Shown here: in pieces, positions 13,771 to 26,051 of the stretch
Numbering within the stretch: position 1 is the first letter of the stretch
Layout of the letters: each line of letters opens with the position of its first letter
Source of the DNA: Mesocentrotus franciscanus
Taxonomy: Eukaryota; Echinodermata; Echinoidea; Camarodonta; Strongylocentrotidae
Reading direction: 5' to 3'
Length of the DNA: 64,000 nt
Assembly: GCA_037976565.1 (NCBI GenBank)
Contig: CP137667.1
Coordinates: 31,672,459 to 31,736,458 of the forward strand
Translations under genes and position numbers: made by a program
The notes under the pieces: generated by a model
Seen by the model: the letters and a program-made list of their open reading frames with translations, nothing else
Databases searched by the model: none
Told to the model about the DNA's origin: nothing

Positions 13771-14037
13771 CTCCTCATTTTCTGCTTCATTTTTTCTTTC
13801 TGCTTCTTCCTCTTCTTTCCTTCATCATTCTTGTATAATTAGATTTCAACTGGTGCTTCATTTTGTACCTTCTTCTAATAGATCAAAACTTTCCAAATGT
13901 ACAGGTACCTTTCTCGAGTCATCATTTCTAAGTAAATACTTTCATAAATTGTTTTATTTGCCATTTTGAAAGAAAATTAGATGTCCTAACCTTTTCTCTT
14001 CTTTTCTTGTTCTGTTTCCATTGCAGGTGTCCTCATC

Positions 14038-14077
14038 ATGAGCACTGAGTCAGCTGAAAACTCTCCTGCCAAGAAAA
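14038..14077 (+). CDS. POU2F: POU2F coding exon 1 (start codon)
   Basis: The acceptor TTGCAG ends at 14026. The exon carries 11 bases of 5' UTR, then ATG at 14038 reading [13 protein letters not shown], and ends at a strong GTAAGT donor at 14078. It finishes one base into a codon. A short acidic/Ser-rich N-terminus behind a 5' UTR intron is plausible for this family. The coding call rests on the splice signals and the start codon; nothing conserved is present to confirm it. Confidence 0.62.
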
Positions 14078-14753
14078 GTAAGTCCAATTAAAAAAAAATG
14101 TTTACTTAATATGCCCTCCCCCCCCCTCCTCCTCTTTCACAGTACTTAAAGTGACTCGGTAACATTGTTGAAGGTTGATGAAAAATCTGCGTAATTTAAT
14201 GAAATGTTGCTTATTATATTCCTTCTACTGTACTAGCCCTCTAGCATGCAAAAAATCCTGAAAAAATTCTCAAATCACAAAGATATTTATGGTTTTCTTT
14301 GAAGGCATCACTGGTCAACACCTTTTTTGAATTTTCCCAACCGTTTTTCTATGAAAATAAGACATAAGACAGGTTTTTAAAAATCTTTCAACACTTAAAT
14401 GTCTGGAATGTAATATAGAGCCTATTGATAGCATTGTTACGATTTACATTCACCTAAAATGTAATTAAATTGTAATAATATAGTTGGGAGAATTAAGGAA
14501 TCGATCAGATCAGTTTTTCCCAATTTTAACGTTAATAATGGTCTGTTTTCACTCAAACTTTCAGATTATCTTTAATTTTACATCTAGCATTGAAGTCACT
14601 ACCTTAGCACCATTTTCTCTCATCTGAACAATGTTACCAAGTCCCTTTTGACGGCGTTTAACCCAGGTAGTATCAGTCATAATGCCCCAAAAATGGGATA
14701 AATGGAACAGTGAAAGTTATAGCAAAATGCAAAAAGAATTAGAAAGAATCTCA

Positions 14754-14812
<59 letters not shown>

Positions 14813-17800
14813 TCCCCGTCTCTCTCCACTCTCGCTCTCCTAAATATTCCTTCACTGTTCTCTTTATTTCCTGCCCCCCATTTTTCTGCGTTTTACTTTT
14901 GCCTGGTATTCATTAATTTGTTTTCATATCCACATGTTCCTAATGTTTTTTATGCAGTACCGTAAATTAACTTTTTTATGATCTTGAATTATTGTTAAAT
15001 AACAAATTGTTAATATGATGTTTTTAATCAAATATTTGTAAATCATGCATGCAATTCAGCCTTTGGCTGCGATATGTTAATGAATAAATACCTTACCTTA
15101 CCTTCGAAAGGTATGGACTTTCAAATTTCAAAATGAAAAATAAAGATCTGAATTTATGTAGGGCTTCATAGTATGAATTAATGTCTCCCATATATTTTAT
15201 GACACCACTCCACTGTCCGAGGAGTATTGTTACCGCCTGTTGACCACAGGTGTTTTTTTGAGAACCAGTGAATAGCACCCTCGGTGTTTAATACCAAGCA
15301 TTGGAGATTGCATTAAAAGGAAAATACTACAAAGGTATTAAATAACTATGTCAATGCATACAACTTTCAAAATTGCTTTGATCCCTTCAATTCGACTCCT
15401 GGGATGCTGACCATGTCTCACTCAATTTAGACCAAATGTAAATAAATTTTCTGCCGAGAAGCGTTGATGACAATAAGGGCATAGGGCCTATGGCAGTTAC
15501 TATGTTAATGTCTTTCGTCAATTCTGCAAGGTCAAATATTCCTATCCTGGGTTTGAAATGGCAAATAGAAAGGTCTTGTTAAAGCCCCACTGTACTACTT
15601 GTAGCTACTTGCTCCCTCTATACAGAAAACAATGCCTAAGAGGTGCCTGTTGGTCCCCCATGATCCTCTTTTTCTTATGTTAATTGAGAGCTGAGTTGAT
15701 GAGATAACCACCTGTCAGTGACCACTCTAATCCCTCCTGGCCAAACTAGTGCAGAGGGGCTTTAAAAGATATTAGTGCTGTTGAGCTGAGGCTCAAACTG
15801 TCATATCGCCCGTTGAGTGTTCAAACTATTCTACTACGAACTTCCTCATGAATGTTGAGGTTGAGGATCCTAAACAGCTTACAACGACATCATGCATATT
15901 CATGATTCTTATTGTGACTCTTGCCATTACTACAGCAAACATTCTTGATCACTGATATCCCATTGACTTGTACCTTAGGTAAGGAAGTCGTGATGATACA
16001 AGCGGGAGGGGGCGATGCCGGTCAGCAGACACGCACCCAGGCGGCAGCCTCGCTTCCCCATACCTGTGAGCATCACCCCAACTCAGATGGTTCAGGTGAG
16101 TACAACTCTCCCCCCTCCCTCTCCCCCTCCCCCTCGTAGAGGTGTTGTGGTCCAATGGATAAGTCTCCGGACTGTGAACCACAAGGTACATGTACAGCGT
16201 TCGAATCCCTGCCACGACACTAACATCCTTTGGCACAACGTTAATCTACATTTTCCACACTCCACCAAGGTGAGGTAAAGGGATACATGTGAGGATTATT
16301 CCTTCAAATGCACTGTGCGCTGATATCGGCTGCTGGAGCTAAAGGTAGGGTAATAATTTCCCAAGCTTTTTGAAAGCGCAGAGGGACGTTGTATCAGAAT
16401 GTTTTATGCGCTATACAAGAACGGATTGTTATTTTATATGTATAGAATGAAAGCTACATGTACATATACTTCACTTGTATATGAAGTGCATTTCATGAGT
16501 TCTTGGAGGAATTAAAGAATAATTACTCACAGATTCTTACAAAAACTTGCACTGACTGTAGGATTACAATTCAATTACATCTCAGCCTGCCTTACATTCT
16601 GTGGAAATGTTTTTTTTTTTAAGGTATGAAATAATCCACCAAAGAGATAGTATAGAGAAATTTGTATGAATTTCCAATGCATCTCTATAAAAGAAAAGAA
16701 AATAACAATAACAACAATAAAAATGGCTGACACCAAGGCAAACAAAACAACAACTACAAACACAAAAACAGGCAGAGAGAGATTTAGCTCTTGAAATAAA
16801 AAGATCAAAAAGTAGCATTTGGAGAATCTAAAAAGCACTCTGATAATTAAATGTTTAACAATGTACAGTAGGCCTAAACATTATAGATATTATTTGACAC
16901 CATGACTATGGGAATCTCACCTCATATTATCTTAATAACCTTTTCACCAGAAGGAAATTTCACCTTTTCTATGGAAAATCTGTCAAAGCTCCATATACAA
17001 AGTCCTATTCCATCTCATGTACCCCTTAACCTTCGGATATATCTATCTAAGTGGTGGCCTCAAGTTCATCTGGCCAGCCCACATTGGTTCACGCAATCAA
17101 CGTCATGACGACTCAGGGCTTATTTTTTAAATTGAATATCTGTAAAAGCTAAAAATACAAAGTCCTGTTCCATCTCGTATACCCCTTTACCTTTGGATAT
17201 ATCTATCTAGGTGGTGAGTTCATCTGGCCAACCCACGTTGGTTCACCCGACCACCGTCATGACCGCTCAGGGTCTAGCTGCGCAGGGTTTTTCAGCCTTC
17301 CAACCACAGGCAGCCCAGCTCCAGGCCATTGCAGGGCATCTCCAACAACCACAGCAGTTTCTGGTCAATGTGAGTACTGGATGTGATCATAGCCAGTTGA
17401 GAGAGAGATAGTTGTGTCACTGAAAGAGTGAGGAGGAACTCAAAAGTGTTTCCTCTGATTTTGTGCTTGTTTATTGTTGGTAAAAATGTTTCATCTTTTC
17501 TTCAGCAACTAATTTTATTTTTATTTGAAATTTACAAGAATCATCAATGTTCAACAACAATATATATTACCAAAATGTATCAATACAAACTTTTAGTCCA
17601 GTGCAGACATCATTGTGTTTTTTAATACAACTCTATGTTGAAGGTAATTATTTAAAGCTTTGCTATTGACCTATGAATACATGTATGTGTACAAGTGTCA
17701 CAACTATATCTATCAACGAGCTAGGGTAAAATTGTAGTGATCTATAAAATAGCACACTAAATCATGAAATAAAAATGACAGGAAAAAGTTATATGTACAA

Positions 17801-19173
17801 ATTGTGGATCAGTTTGTAAAAATCTATATATATGTCTACTAGGACAAGCTATGGGATATCAAGCAAAGAAGGGGAAGAAATGTTACTCTCGAAAACAATA
17901 CGTCAACATTTCCCAAAAGGAATTCCCAATTTTTCTCTGTAATCTTGCCTTGACAGCCTGGATCAGGTCAAGTGCTCCTGCAGACTCTACCCTTTGCACA
18001 GGCCGGTGCCACCCCCATAGCTCTAGCTAACTTTCAGGGTGCGCAACAGGTTGCGCTAGCTACCTCTGCTGCTCAGATGCTCAAGTCACCCACAGTAAGT
18101 TACCAGGGCGTGGATACAGACTATTGTATGCTGAGATCTGCCCTCCTAATTCATCAATTCAAACACTTTGATAATCTCAAAGAGCATAGACCTTGTTTGA
18201 TTATGCGATATGAGACCATAGAAAACATATCATTAAAACAGTGCTCAAAGAGAGGGTGCCAATGACTAATGGCATTCCTGTTGGGCCACCAATAACTGAA
18301 ATCTCTGTTTCCTGGGTGACAACTAAGAAAATTTCATAAAACTATCAATTATTTTAATGTTTCATGTGACTTTCATCCAGTCAGCATTAAATCAACCACC
18401 TAAAGTTGAATTTGTAATCCTAACCAGTTGTCTAGATGGACTGTCTAGCGACCGAAAAAAGAGCCTTGTCTTGTGCATTATTGTGACCCAGGTCATCTTG
18501 TCACTGTTATCACCATCATCATCACATCACCATCATCATCACTGTCATCACCATCTTTATCACATCATCACCATCATTATCAACTTTATCATTATTACCA
18601 TTATCACTGTAATCAATGTTAGTGTGATGTCCCTTCTCATCATCACTACCATCATCATCATAATCATTATCATCCTCACCATTACCTTTATGTCTATCAC
18701 CACCATCACTATCATCATCATCCATTTTATCATTATGGTCAAAATTATAATCATTATCATTATCATTGTCATCATATCTCTTTATCAAGCCATTGCTAAC
18801 CTAATTTACTCTCATAGTCTAGAACCGATTCAAGATGGCCAGCATGCAGAGGCACCGTCCACCAGTTACAGGCCACTGCCACTGCTGCTGCATCCACTAG
18901 CTAGGCTTACACCACCCAGACCACCACGGGTACCTCGCAGAACATAGACTCTGTTTCATAATTTATGTCATAGAAAATATATTATACAAGCATTGTTTCA
19001 TATTATGATCACTATCATGTTGTCATCATCATCATCATCACCATCATCATCACCATCACCATCATCACCATCATCATCATTACCATCCCCATCATCATCA
19101 TCACCATCCCCATTCCCATCATCATCATCATCATCACTATCCCCTTCATCATCATCATCAACACCACCATCCC

Positions 19174-19208
<35 letters not shown>

Positions 19209-22200
19209 CCATCCCCATCACCATCATCATTATCATCATCATCACCATCCCCATCATCATCATCACCATCACCATCACCATCATCATCACCATCCCCATC
19301 ATCATCATCATCATCATCACCATCACCATCATCATCATCATCATCTCCTATCTCTTCCTCCTCGTCCTCCTTGTCCTCCTCCTTCTTCTCCTCCTCATCT
19401 CTCCACCAGGCCAGTACTAACCCTATTTACTCTGATATTCCAGAACCAAATCAAGATGGCCACCATGCAGAGTGCCGCCCAACAGCTACAGGCAGCAGCC
19501 GCCGCGTCCACCAGCCAGGTTCAGACCACCCAGACGACAGCAGGTACCTCCCAGGCCGTGGCTGCCGCAGCCCAGTTGGCAACACCTGTCCAGACCATCA
19601 CAACAGCACTAACACAGCAACAGCTGCAACTCCTACAACAGCAGCAAGTCCAGGTTATCAGCGTGAGTATCTTTGATACCAGCTCGCTGCAGCCCATGTG
19701 AGAAAGGGGCTTTAATGCGTATTGTAACGGCCATTCTCACTGAAGCCCTCTTTCATACATGAGGTACTGCACTGTATTCTAAAAAACAAGCCCACTGAAG
19801 CTCATGTAGGAAAGGGGCTTCGGTGAGTATTCTAATGACCATTCGCACTGAAGGCCATTTCACACATGAGGTGTTAAGTGTTACATTAAAAAAATCCTCA
19901 TCAATGCGATAAGTGTAATGTCTGTCTGATATCTTTGTCGTGTGGCAGACGGAAGGATATGGATGGATGTTGGACACCTGATGTTCATATCAAGAAAAAT
20001 GCACTTCAAAGTTTTGACTCTTCGTGGACTGCAGCCCATCTTTTAAGTTGTGATTAATGGCATTGGTTTTCACTTTTAGATTTATTGTAAGACATGGTTA
20101 ACAAAATCTGGCTAAGGTTCATTATCATGCTAAACAAATTATGTATTCAATATCATGCAATATGTATACAAGCATACTGATTTCCTTATACCTATTTGTA
20201 CATTTACATAGCATCGTTACTACACATCTTACTCTACATTACCGGTACTCTACAAAGGAATTAATAAGATATATATTAATGCATTATTTATTCAGTTTAT
20301 TAACAAAACATATACTAGACCTTTTTACCTATTGGCATTCCAACTTTTTTTCACGTTGATGTTTGCCCTTGGAAAGTGGGTTTAATTTGGATTCCCATGC
20401 TATTGCTGTCTGCTGGGACTGTGCTTGTAACTTCAGTAGTCAATGACATTAAAATAGAAATAAACAAGTGAAAGAAACTCTGCAAGAACAAAACATGAAG
20501 AATAAAGAAGAATGAGTATTGTTACATGAACTTGAAGTGGACTTCAAGACTGTGCATATTGATGGGTATGCTTGCATTTCAGTCATCAGTTCGTTTTCAA
20601 GGCTTTCAAAACCTGCGCAAAATACAGTGCATCTGTCTTTCTTCACTTCTGAGCTCAATTTATTGCAGGCATGAGAAAAATCTCTTGTAAGCAGCTCAAT
20701 TTAGCTTAGTGTGAAATTCAAAGTGATTTCTTTGCAATACTCTCAATCCAGAAACTTGTGCGAACACGAAATTTTCTCGGCAAATTCGCAAGTGGTCAAG
20801 ATTCAGTTAAGTTTCTTACTGCAAAATTGACTGTCTTGAACAGTTTATGAAAGAATGTACAATTAAAGTTTCTTCTTTTAAAGTAGATAAAAACAAAATT
20901 GGGGACAACTGTGGTCTGATATGATGGGTGCAATGAGCAAGAAAACAATTTAATGAAATACAATCCTCATCGGTTGGATCCTATGTAAAGCCTAGGAAAT
21001 GAGGAATTTGTAGTCATTGGATTAAAGGTATGAGGTAACTTTGCCTCTGATTCTAAATATAATCCTGGTATTAGCTCAAGCTCCAATCATAATTACCGGT
21101 ATATACCTTTAGGTCAGAAATGAATCCCATGACTTTTACAAGCCAATCGCATGTTTGATTATCAAGATATTTACGATTGGAATTCGAAATTTCAAAAACC
21201 GTTTCCCAACGTTTTTTTAAATAAAACTACAGTCTATTGGGGAAAATGAGTATGGTAATTTTTACTTTCTTGAAGCACTTCATGATCAGTTTGAAGCGCA
21301 ATTTTGTTAGTGCTTCAATATTACACCATATCACAGGACACTGATAACACGTAGGGCCATGCATCTCAGATTTGTAAAACTGGAAACATTGTTAAACAAT
21401 GCCTTTAAGGTATTGGTCTTCCTCTACTTTTCATATTTCCTTGATCTCATGCCTGCTATGAATAAACCGCTATGTTGCATATCATGCCTTTGGAGCCAGA
21501 AGGGCGTTACGTCAAAAACCATAATAGAGAGTTAATGCCCTTTTGTCTCTGATCAGCTAGGATCTCATTTTCTTGTTCCATGTAATGCATGGAAAATTGT
21601 AGCCACATGTTCACCGAAAACCTCTTTCTTTGCCACCCCCAAAAGCTGCATTGTGAGTATATGCTCCCCTCTGCATGGTTCCCCCCGCTTTGCTTGTACA
21701 CCTCCCCTCTCATTCTACCCCGCAGCCTTTTACCGACATCACCAGGATGTGGGCTAATCAGCAACAGCCGCAACAACAGCTACAACAGCAGCAACAACAA
21801 AACCAGCAATTCCAGCAACAAAATCAACAGGTGATGCAACAGCAACAGACACTTCCTCAGCAGCAACAGCAGCAAGGCGTGCAACAACCAAAGGTCCCTG
21901 TGGCTTTAACTCAACCAACTTTCCCCTAATCTTACCTTTCCTCTATGCTGTGTTGTTTGGTAGTGAAGTCATTCTTGTTGTGCACTCTTTCTACAGACAG
22001 TGTAACATGTACATTCGAACACTTGTATCTCTTTATAACTACTAACACAACAACGGGTCCCCATAGCTATAACAAAAGCGACTCTTTCTCCCAACCTTCC
22101 CTTTTCTCTTTTCTGTGTTCTGCGGTATTTCTGGTGTTCTTATTGTGCACTCTTCCTACTAACAGTATGACCTGTACACTTGCATTCTTTATTTTTGTAT

Positions 22201-25200
22201 TTTTGTATTTTTATTACTACTAACAACAATATAAGGTCCTCATGCTTTCATTAACTTTAACAACCATGTTCTACCTTTTCTCTGTGCTGTATTTTGTGGT
22301 ATTTCAAGGTTTTCCTATTGTGCACTCTTCCTACTAGCCGTATAACCCATACTCTGGCACTTCTGTTTAAGTGAGTGCAGGGTAATTTTGTTTCTCAAAC
22401 ACGTAAATAGGTACTAAACTGTAATGATGTCTCTCTTTCTTGCTCTCTCTCTCTCTCTCTCTCTCTCATGCTCTCTCTCCGACTCTCTTTTACTTTCTCT
22501 GTCTTTTCTGCCTCTCTCCCCTCATCTCTCTCTCTTTCTCTTTCTCTCTCTCTCTCTCTTTCTCTTTCTCTCTCCTCTTGTTTTCTTTCACTGACTCTCC
22601 TTTGCTTTCTCTGTCTTTTCTGTCTTCTCCCCTCTCACTTTCCCCTTATTTTCATCTCTCTCTCTGTCCCCCTCTTTCTCTCTCTCTCTCTCTCTCTCCC
22701 TCTTTCTCTCTGTGTATGTCATCTTCCTTCATCTTTATACATATCTGTCACTGTCTGTATTGGTCTAATACTGCCCCCAATCTCTCTCTCTCTCTCTCTC
22801 TCTCACTTTCCCTCTGTGAAGCAACTTTTCAAGCCTTAACCGTAACGTAATTGCCTAATCGAACTATCATATGACTAACACTCACATTTCTAGTATCAAT
22901 GTCCATCCTTAACATTCATAGCATTATTCCTTAACATTGACAGCATATATGGGAGTAAAAGCAAATATCATTTAGTAATTGTCTTTGTCTCTGTTACTAA
23001 GAATACACTTGTGTGACTATTCAAGTTCTAACAGGTAGAGTCATTGATGTATTTTTGAACTGTGCATGTTACCTTATTTCATACATTATACACTGACTAA
23101 CGTTTGCTTGAGGGCAGTACCAATTTTGTATTTGTTATTGACTCTTACAATGCTTGGTGCATATGAAATGTAGGAAATATTCAATGTATATTTGTTTGAA
23201 ATGACGGTTTACTAAACAGCTTAACTACAATTCTATTTCTTGTGTGCCTCCTGCCAGGCATATACAGTTAAGAACTAAATTATTTGTATCGGTACCCTCA
23301 CCAAGTTTTGTCATTTTTAAAGTATGTGAAATTTTGATTTGTCTCGATTTATTTTTCTTGAGAAAGTGACATATTAAAGCTTACAGTTACTTCTAAAAAT
23401 ATTCAACAAAGGCCCTACATGTATATAAACCAGTCCACCTTTCATTCTTGAGTTACGAAAACAAGAGCAAAAAAAAACAAAAAAACATCAAATTTACAAG
23501 GGGATGAATAATCTAGTTGTTAACTGTCCGTATAACAGTACATGTTTTTCAAAGATCTTCTTCATGTATGTACCATTGTTGCATTCCTTAAGTGTAGTGG
23601 TAGTATTCTGTTTGAGGTGGAGGAGGGGGTAGTGAAAACTAGACTAGGAGAGGTGACCCAAGATTTGTTCCAATGACAATTGATCCCGGCTTCAATATGT
23701 CAAAAATATAGCTGGGGGGGTGGTGTTGCAATTGTTTTTTGTTGTTGATTCTAGGGTTAGGTGAAGTGTTGGGTCTCGGGGTGAAGCTAGGAATTTGATT
23801 TGTGTGGGAAATGACCGCAAAGCAGATGTGTGTGCCGTATAACCTAGGGAGTACTTTCGTCACTTTTGGAGTGCTTATTGATGCTAGAGTTTAGTGTGTC
23901 ATTTTGACCTCTCCGTTGGTAACGATGTGTAGATAAATAAGGAGTCAACTGAGAATGTGCTGATTACAAAATGATTCACTGAACTTAATCTCTCCATATT
24001 TTGCCCTCATATGGAATACTGGTAAATATTTCCATAACCTAATGTATATCACCCAAGTAACATATCCATACAGATATCAATAGTGTATTCTGGAAGTCCA
24101 CTGTATAATGCCATGTGACTAAATTCTAACAGTGTGTATATGCCAGTGCAAGTTTTGAAACATTTGTTTTATGCTGCCGTATAAAGGACATTGACTATGT
24201 GGTTTTGGTGTAAGAAATCCTTATCAGTGATGTCATATCTGAAGTTACAGTATGTTACAAAAGTTCCAAATGACATGCAATTATGGAATTGGCAAAGTCT
24301 ACTTCCAATGTGTTCTCTTGTGCTATGAGTTTCTCCTTATCATGAATTTGTTTATAACGTTGTTTGCCACCATGTGGTTTTTTCTTGTTGTTGATTGCAG
24401 ATTGCACCTCAGCTGCCAGGTCAGCTACAACAGATCTCGGCACAAGACCTACAACAGTTGCAGCAGCTCCAGCAACAGAACCCCAACCTGCAACAATATG
24501 TCTTCTTACAAGCTCCCTCTCAGGTAAGGACTAACATGAATATGAATGTGATGGGACTATAGCAAACAGACTGTGCAGACTACATGAAAGCATGCATGGT
24601 GGGACTAGCACAGATTTTCTGTAAAGACTATGGTTACCCGACATTTACTCACGCGACAATTGCTCCATGCTTTATCTCGCCAGAGGTGTAGGGTTAGAGG
24701 TATAATTGCAATTTGGTTTTACGTTAGGTTTAGGGTAAGGGTTAGGTGTAGTGTTGGGTCCAACCCTTGAAAGAGAGGATTTATCTTTGGAGCTAAATTG
24801 ATCACTATTGTTCTTCAAATTGGCAACAAAATTATTTTCTTTTATTGCTACCTTGTTAAAAAATGTAATGTCCCTTAAAACAATATACATTGGTGAGAAT
24901 GTTGTGAAAAAGTTGGGGAAAATTCACTTTTGATCGAAAAAAAAATGATTTTGAATCTCTCAACTTGTTACCAATTTAAAGATTTTAAACCTTTTTTTCC
25001 TTTTTAAAATCCCTGGTATTAAATGCAAAATAGTCATGAAAAAAAAAATGGATGCAGTGTGTGCAGAAATGTTTGCCCTTTCTACTCATGCATCTTGCAT
25101 ATATTTTAGGGCTCTGAATCAAAATGTGGAATGATCGTCTTGATAGGGCTAAGAATTTGGATAGAGTAGGACATTGACTTCTATAGAGGAAGTGTTGTAT

Positions 25201-26008
25201 AACCAAGGACTACATCTCTAGATGTACTGTGGGACTGTTATTTACTGCCTGTGAATTGCATGCATATTATAAAGTAATTAACTATGTTCGAGAGTGTTTG
25301 TGGTGTGCAATTTTGATTTTCATCAAATCATGTGGCTTTTTTAATAAGACGTACAATTGCTGAGTGGTGCTAAGGTTCCTGTAATCATTTGCTTGACATG
25401 TTCTGAGGTGCGTCCTGTCCTCTTTAGCTGTTTGCTACCAAACTTCTCATGAAATGTCAATAGATTGTATTAACCCTAAAATGCATATTGGAGGCCACAG
25501 GCAAGACATCGCAAGGCGTCTGACTTGTAGAAATCTTGATACGAAACTTTATATTTCTGATTTTAGAAGCACTGTAAAAAGGGATTAATATGTGTTCAAG
25601 CTGTTTTGTGCCTTTCCATTTCTAAATTTTTAGATACATGTTTTTTTTTTTAATAATTGTTCTGTGGATGTACATGTTATATACAGGGCATCATTGCATG
25701 CCCATGAAGCCATGAATATTGACCCAAATGAATGAAAGTTTCTATATCAAGAGTTTAATTCCAAATGGAGCTAAATCCACTTTTGATGAAAATTGAGTTA
25801 TTGATATCAGAACATTGTTCACTTAAGTACCCGTCTTTCTACAAAAGTATTTACCTAAATTTTGGGAGCAGTTATGAAAAAATGCACCTTCTAATATCAC
25901 TTTTCCATAGACGCATGTACAAAATCTGGTAAACAAATTCTTTTTCTCCGAAGTTACAAAAGTGGATTTAGCTCCTTTTGGAATTAAACTCTTCATATAC
26001 TGGAGATC

Positions 26009-26051
<43 letters not shown>

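Larger units (their letters stand above)
1..14026. other. Region left of POU2F without a recognisable gene
   Basis: No conserved protein or RNA gene was seen on either strand. It may hold POU2F upstream exons or its promoter, but no TATA box, exon or CpG island could be supported. Apart from the repeats listed separately it contains AT-rich unique-looking sequence, a (GA)n run at 3948-3980, a TTATTA run near 2452-2512, and many ACATGTACATGT words. Confidence 0.7.

Noticed and set aside
13497..13969. Ser-, Phe- and Leu-rich open frames on + strand
   Set aside because: They are the three frames of a (CTT)n/(CTC)n microsatellite.
18357..19676. Long His/Ile and Ser/Pro frames (+) and Met/Asp frames (-)
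   Set aside because: Produced by (ATC)n tracts; only 19444-19662 within this span has splice borders, phase and family resemblance.
22440..22850. Ser/Leu-rich open frames
   Set aside because: Artefact of the (CT)n-rich tract in POU2F intron 6.
24700..24760. Telomere-like words (GTTAGGTTTAGGGTAAGGGTT)
   Set aside because: Short and degenerate; a similar word near 23752 suggests a dispersed repeat, not an interstitial telomere.
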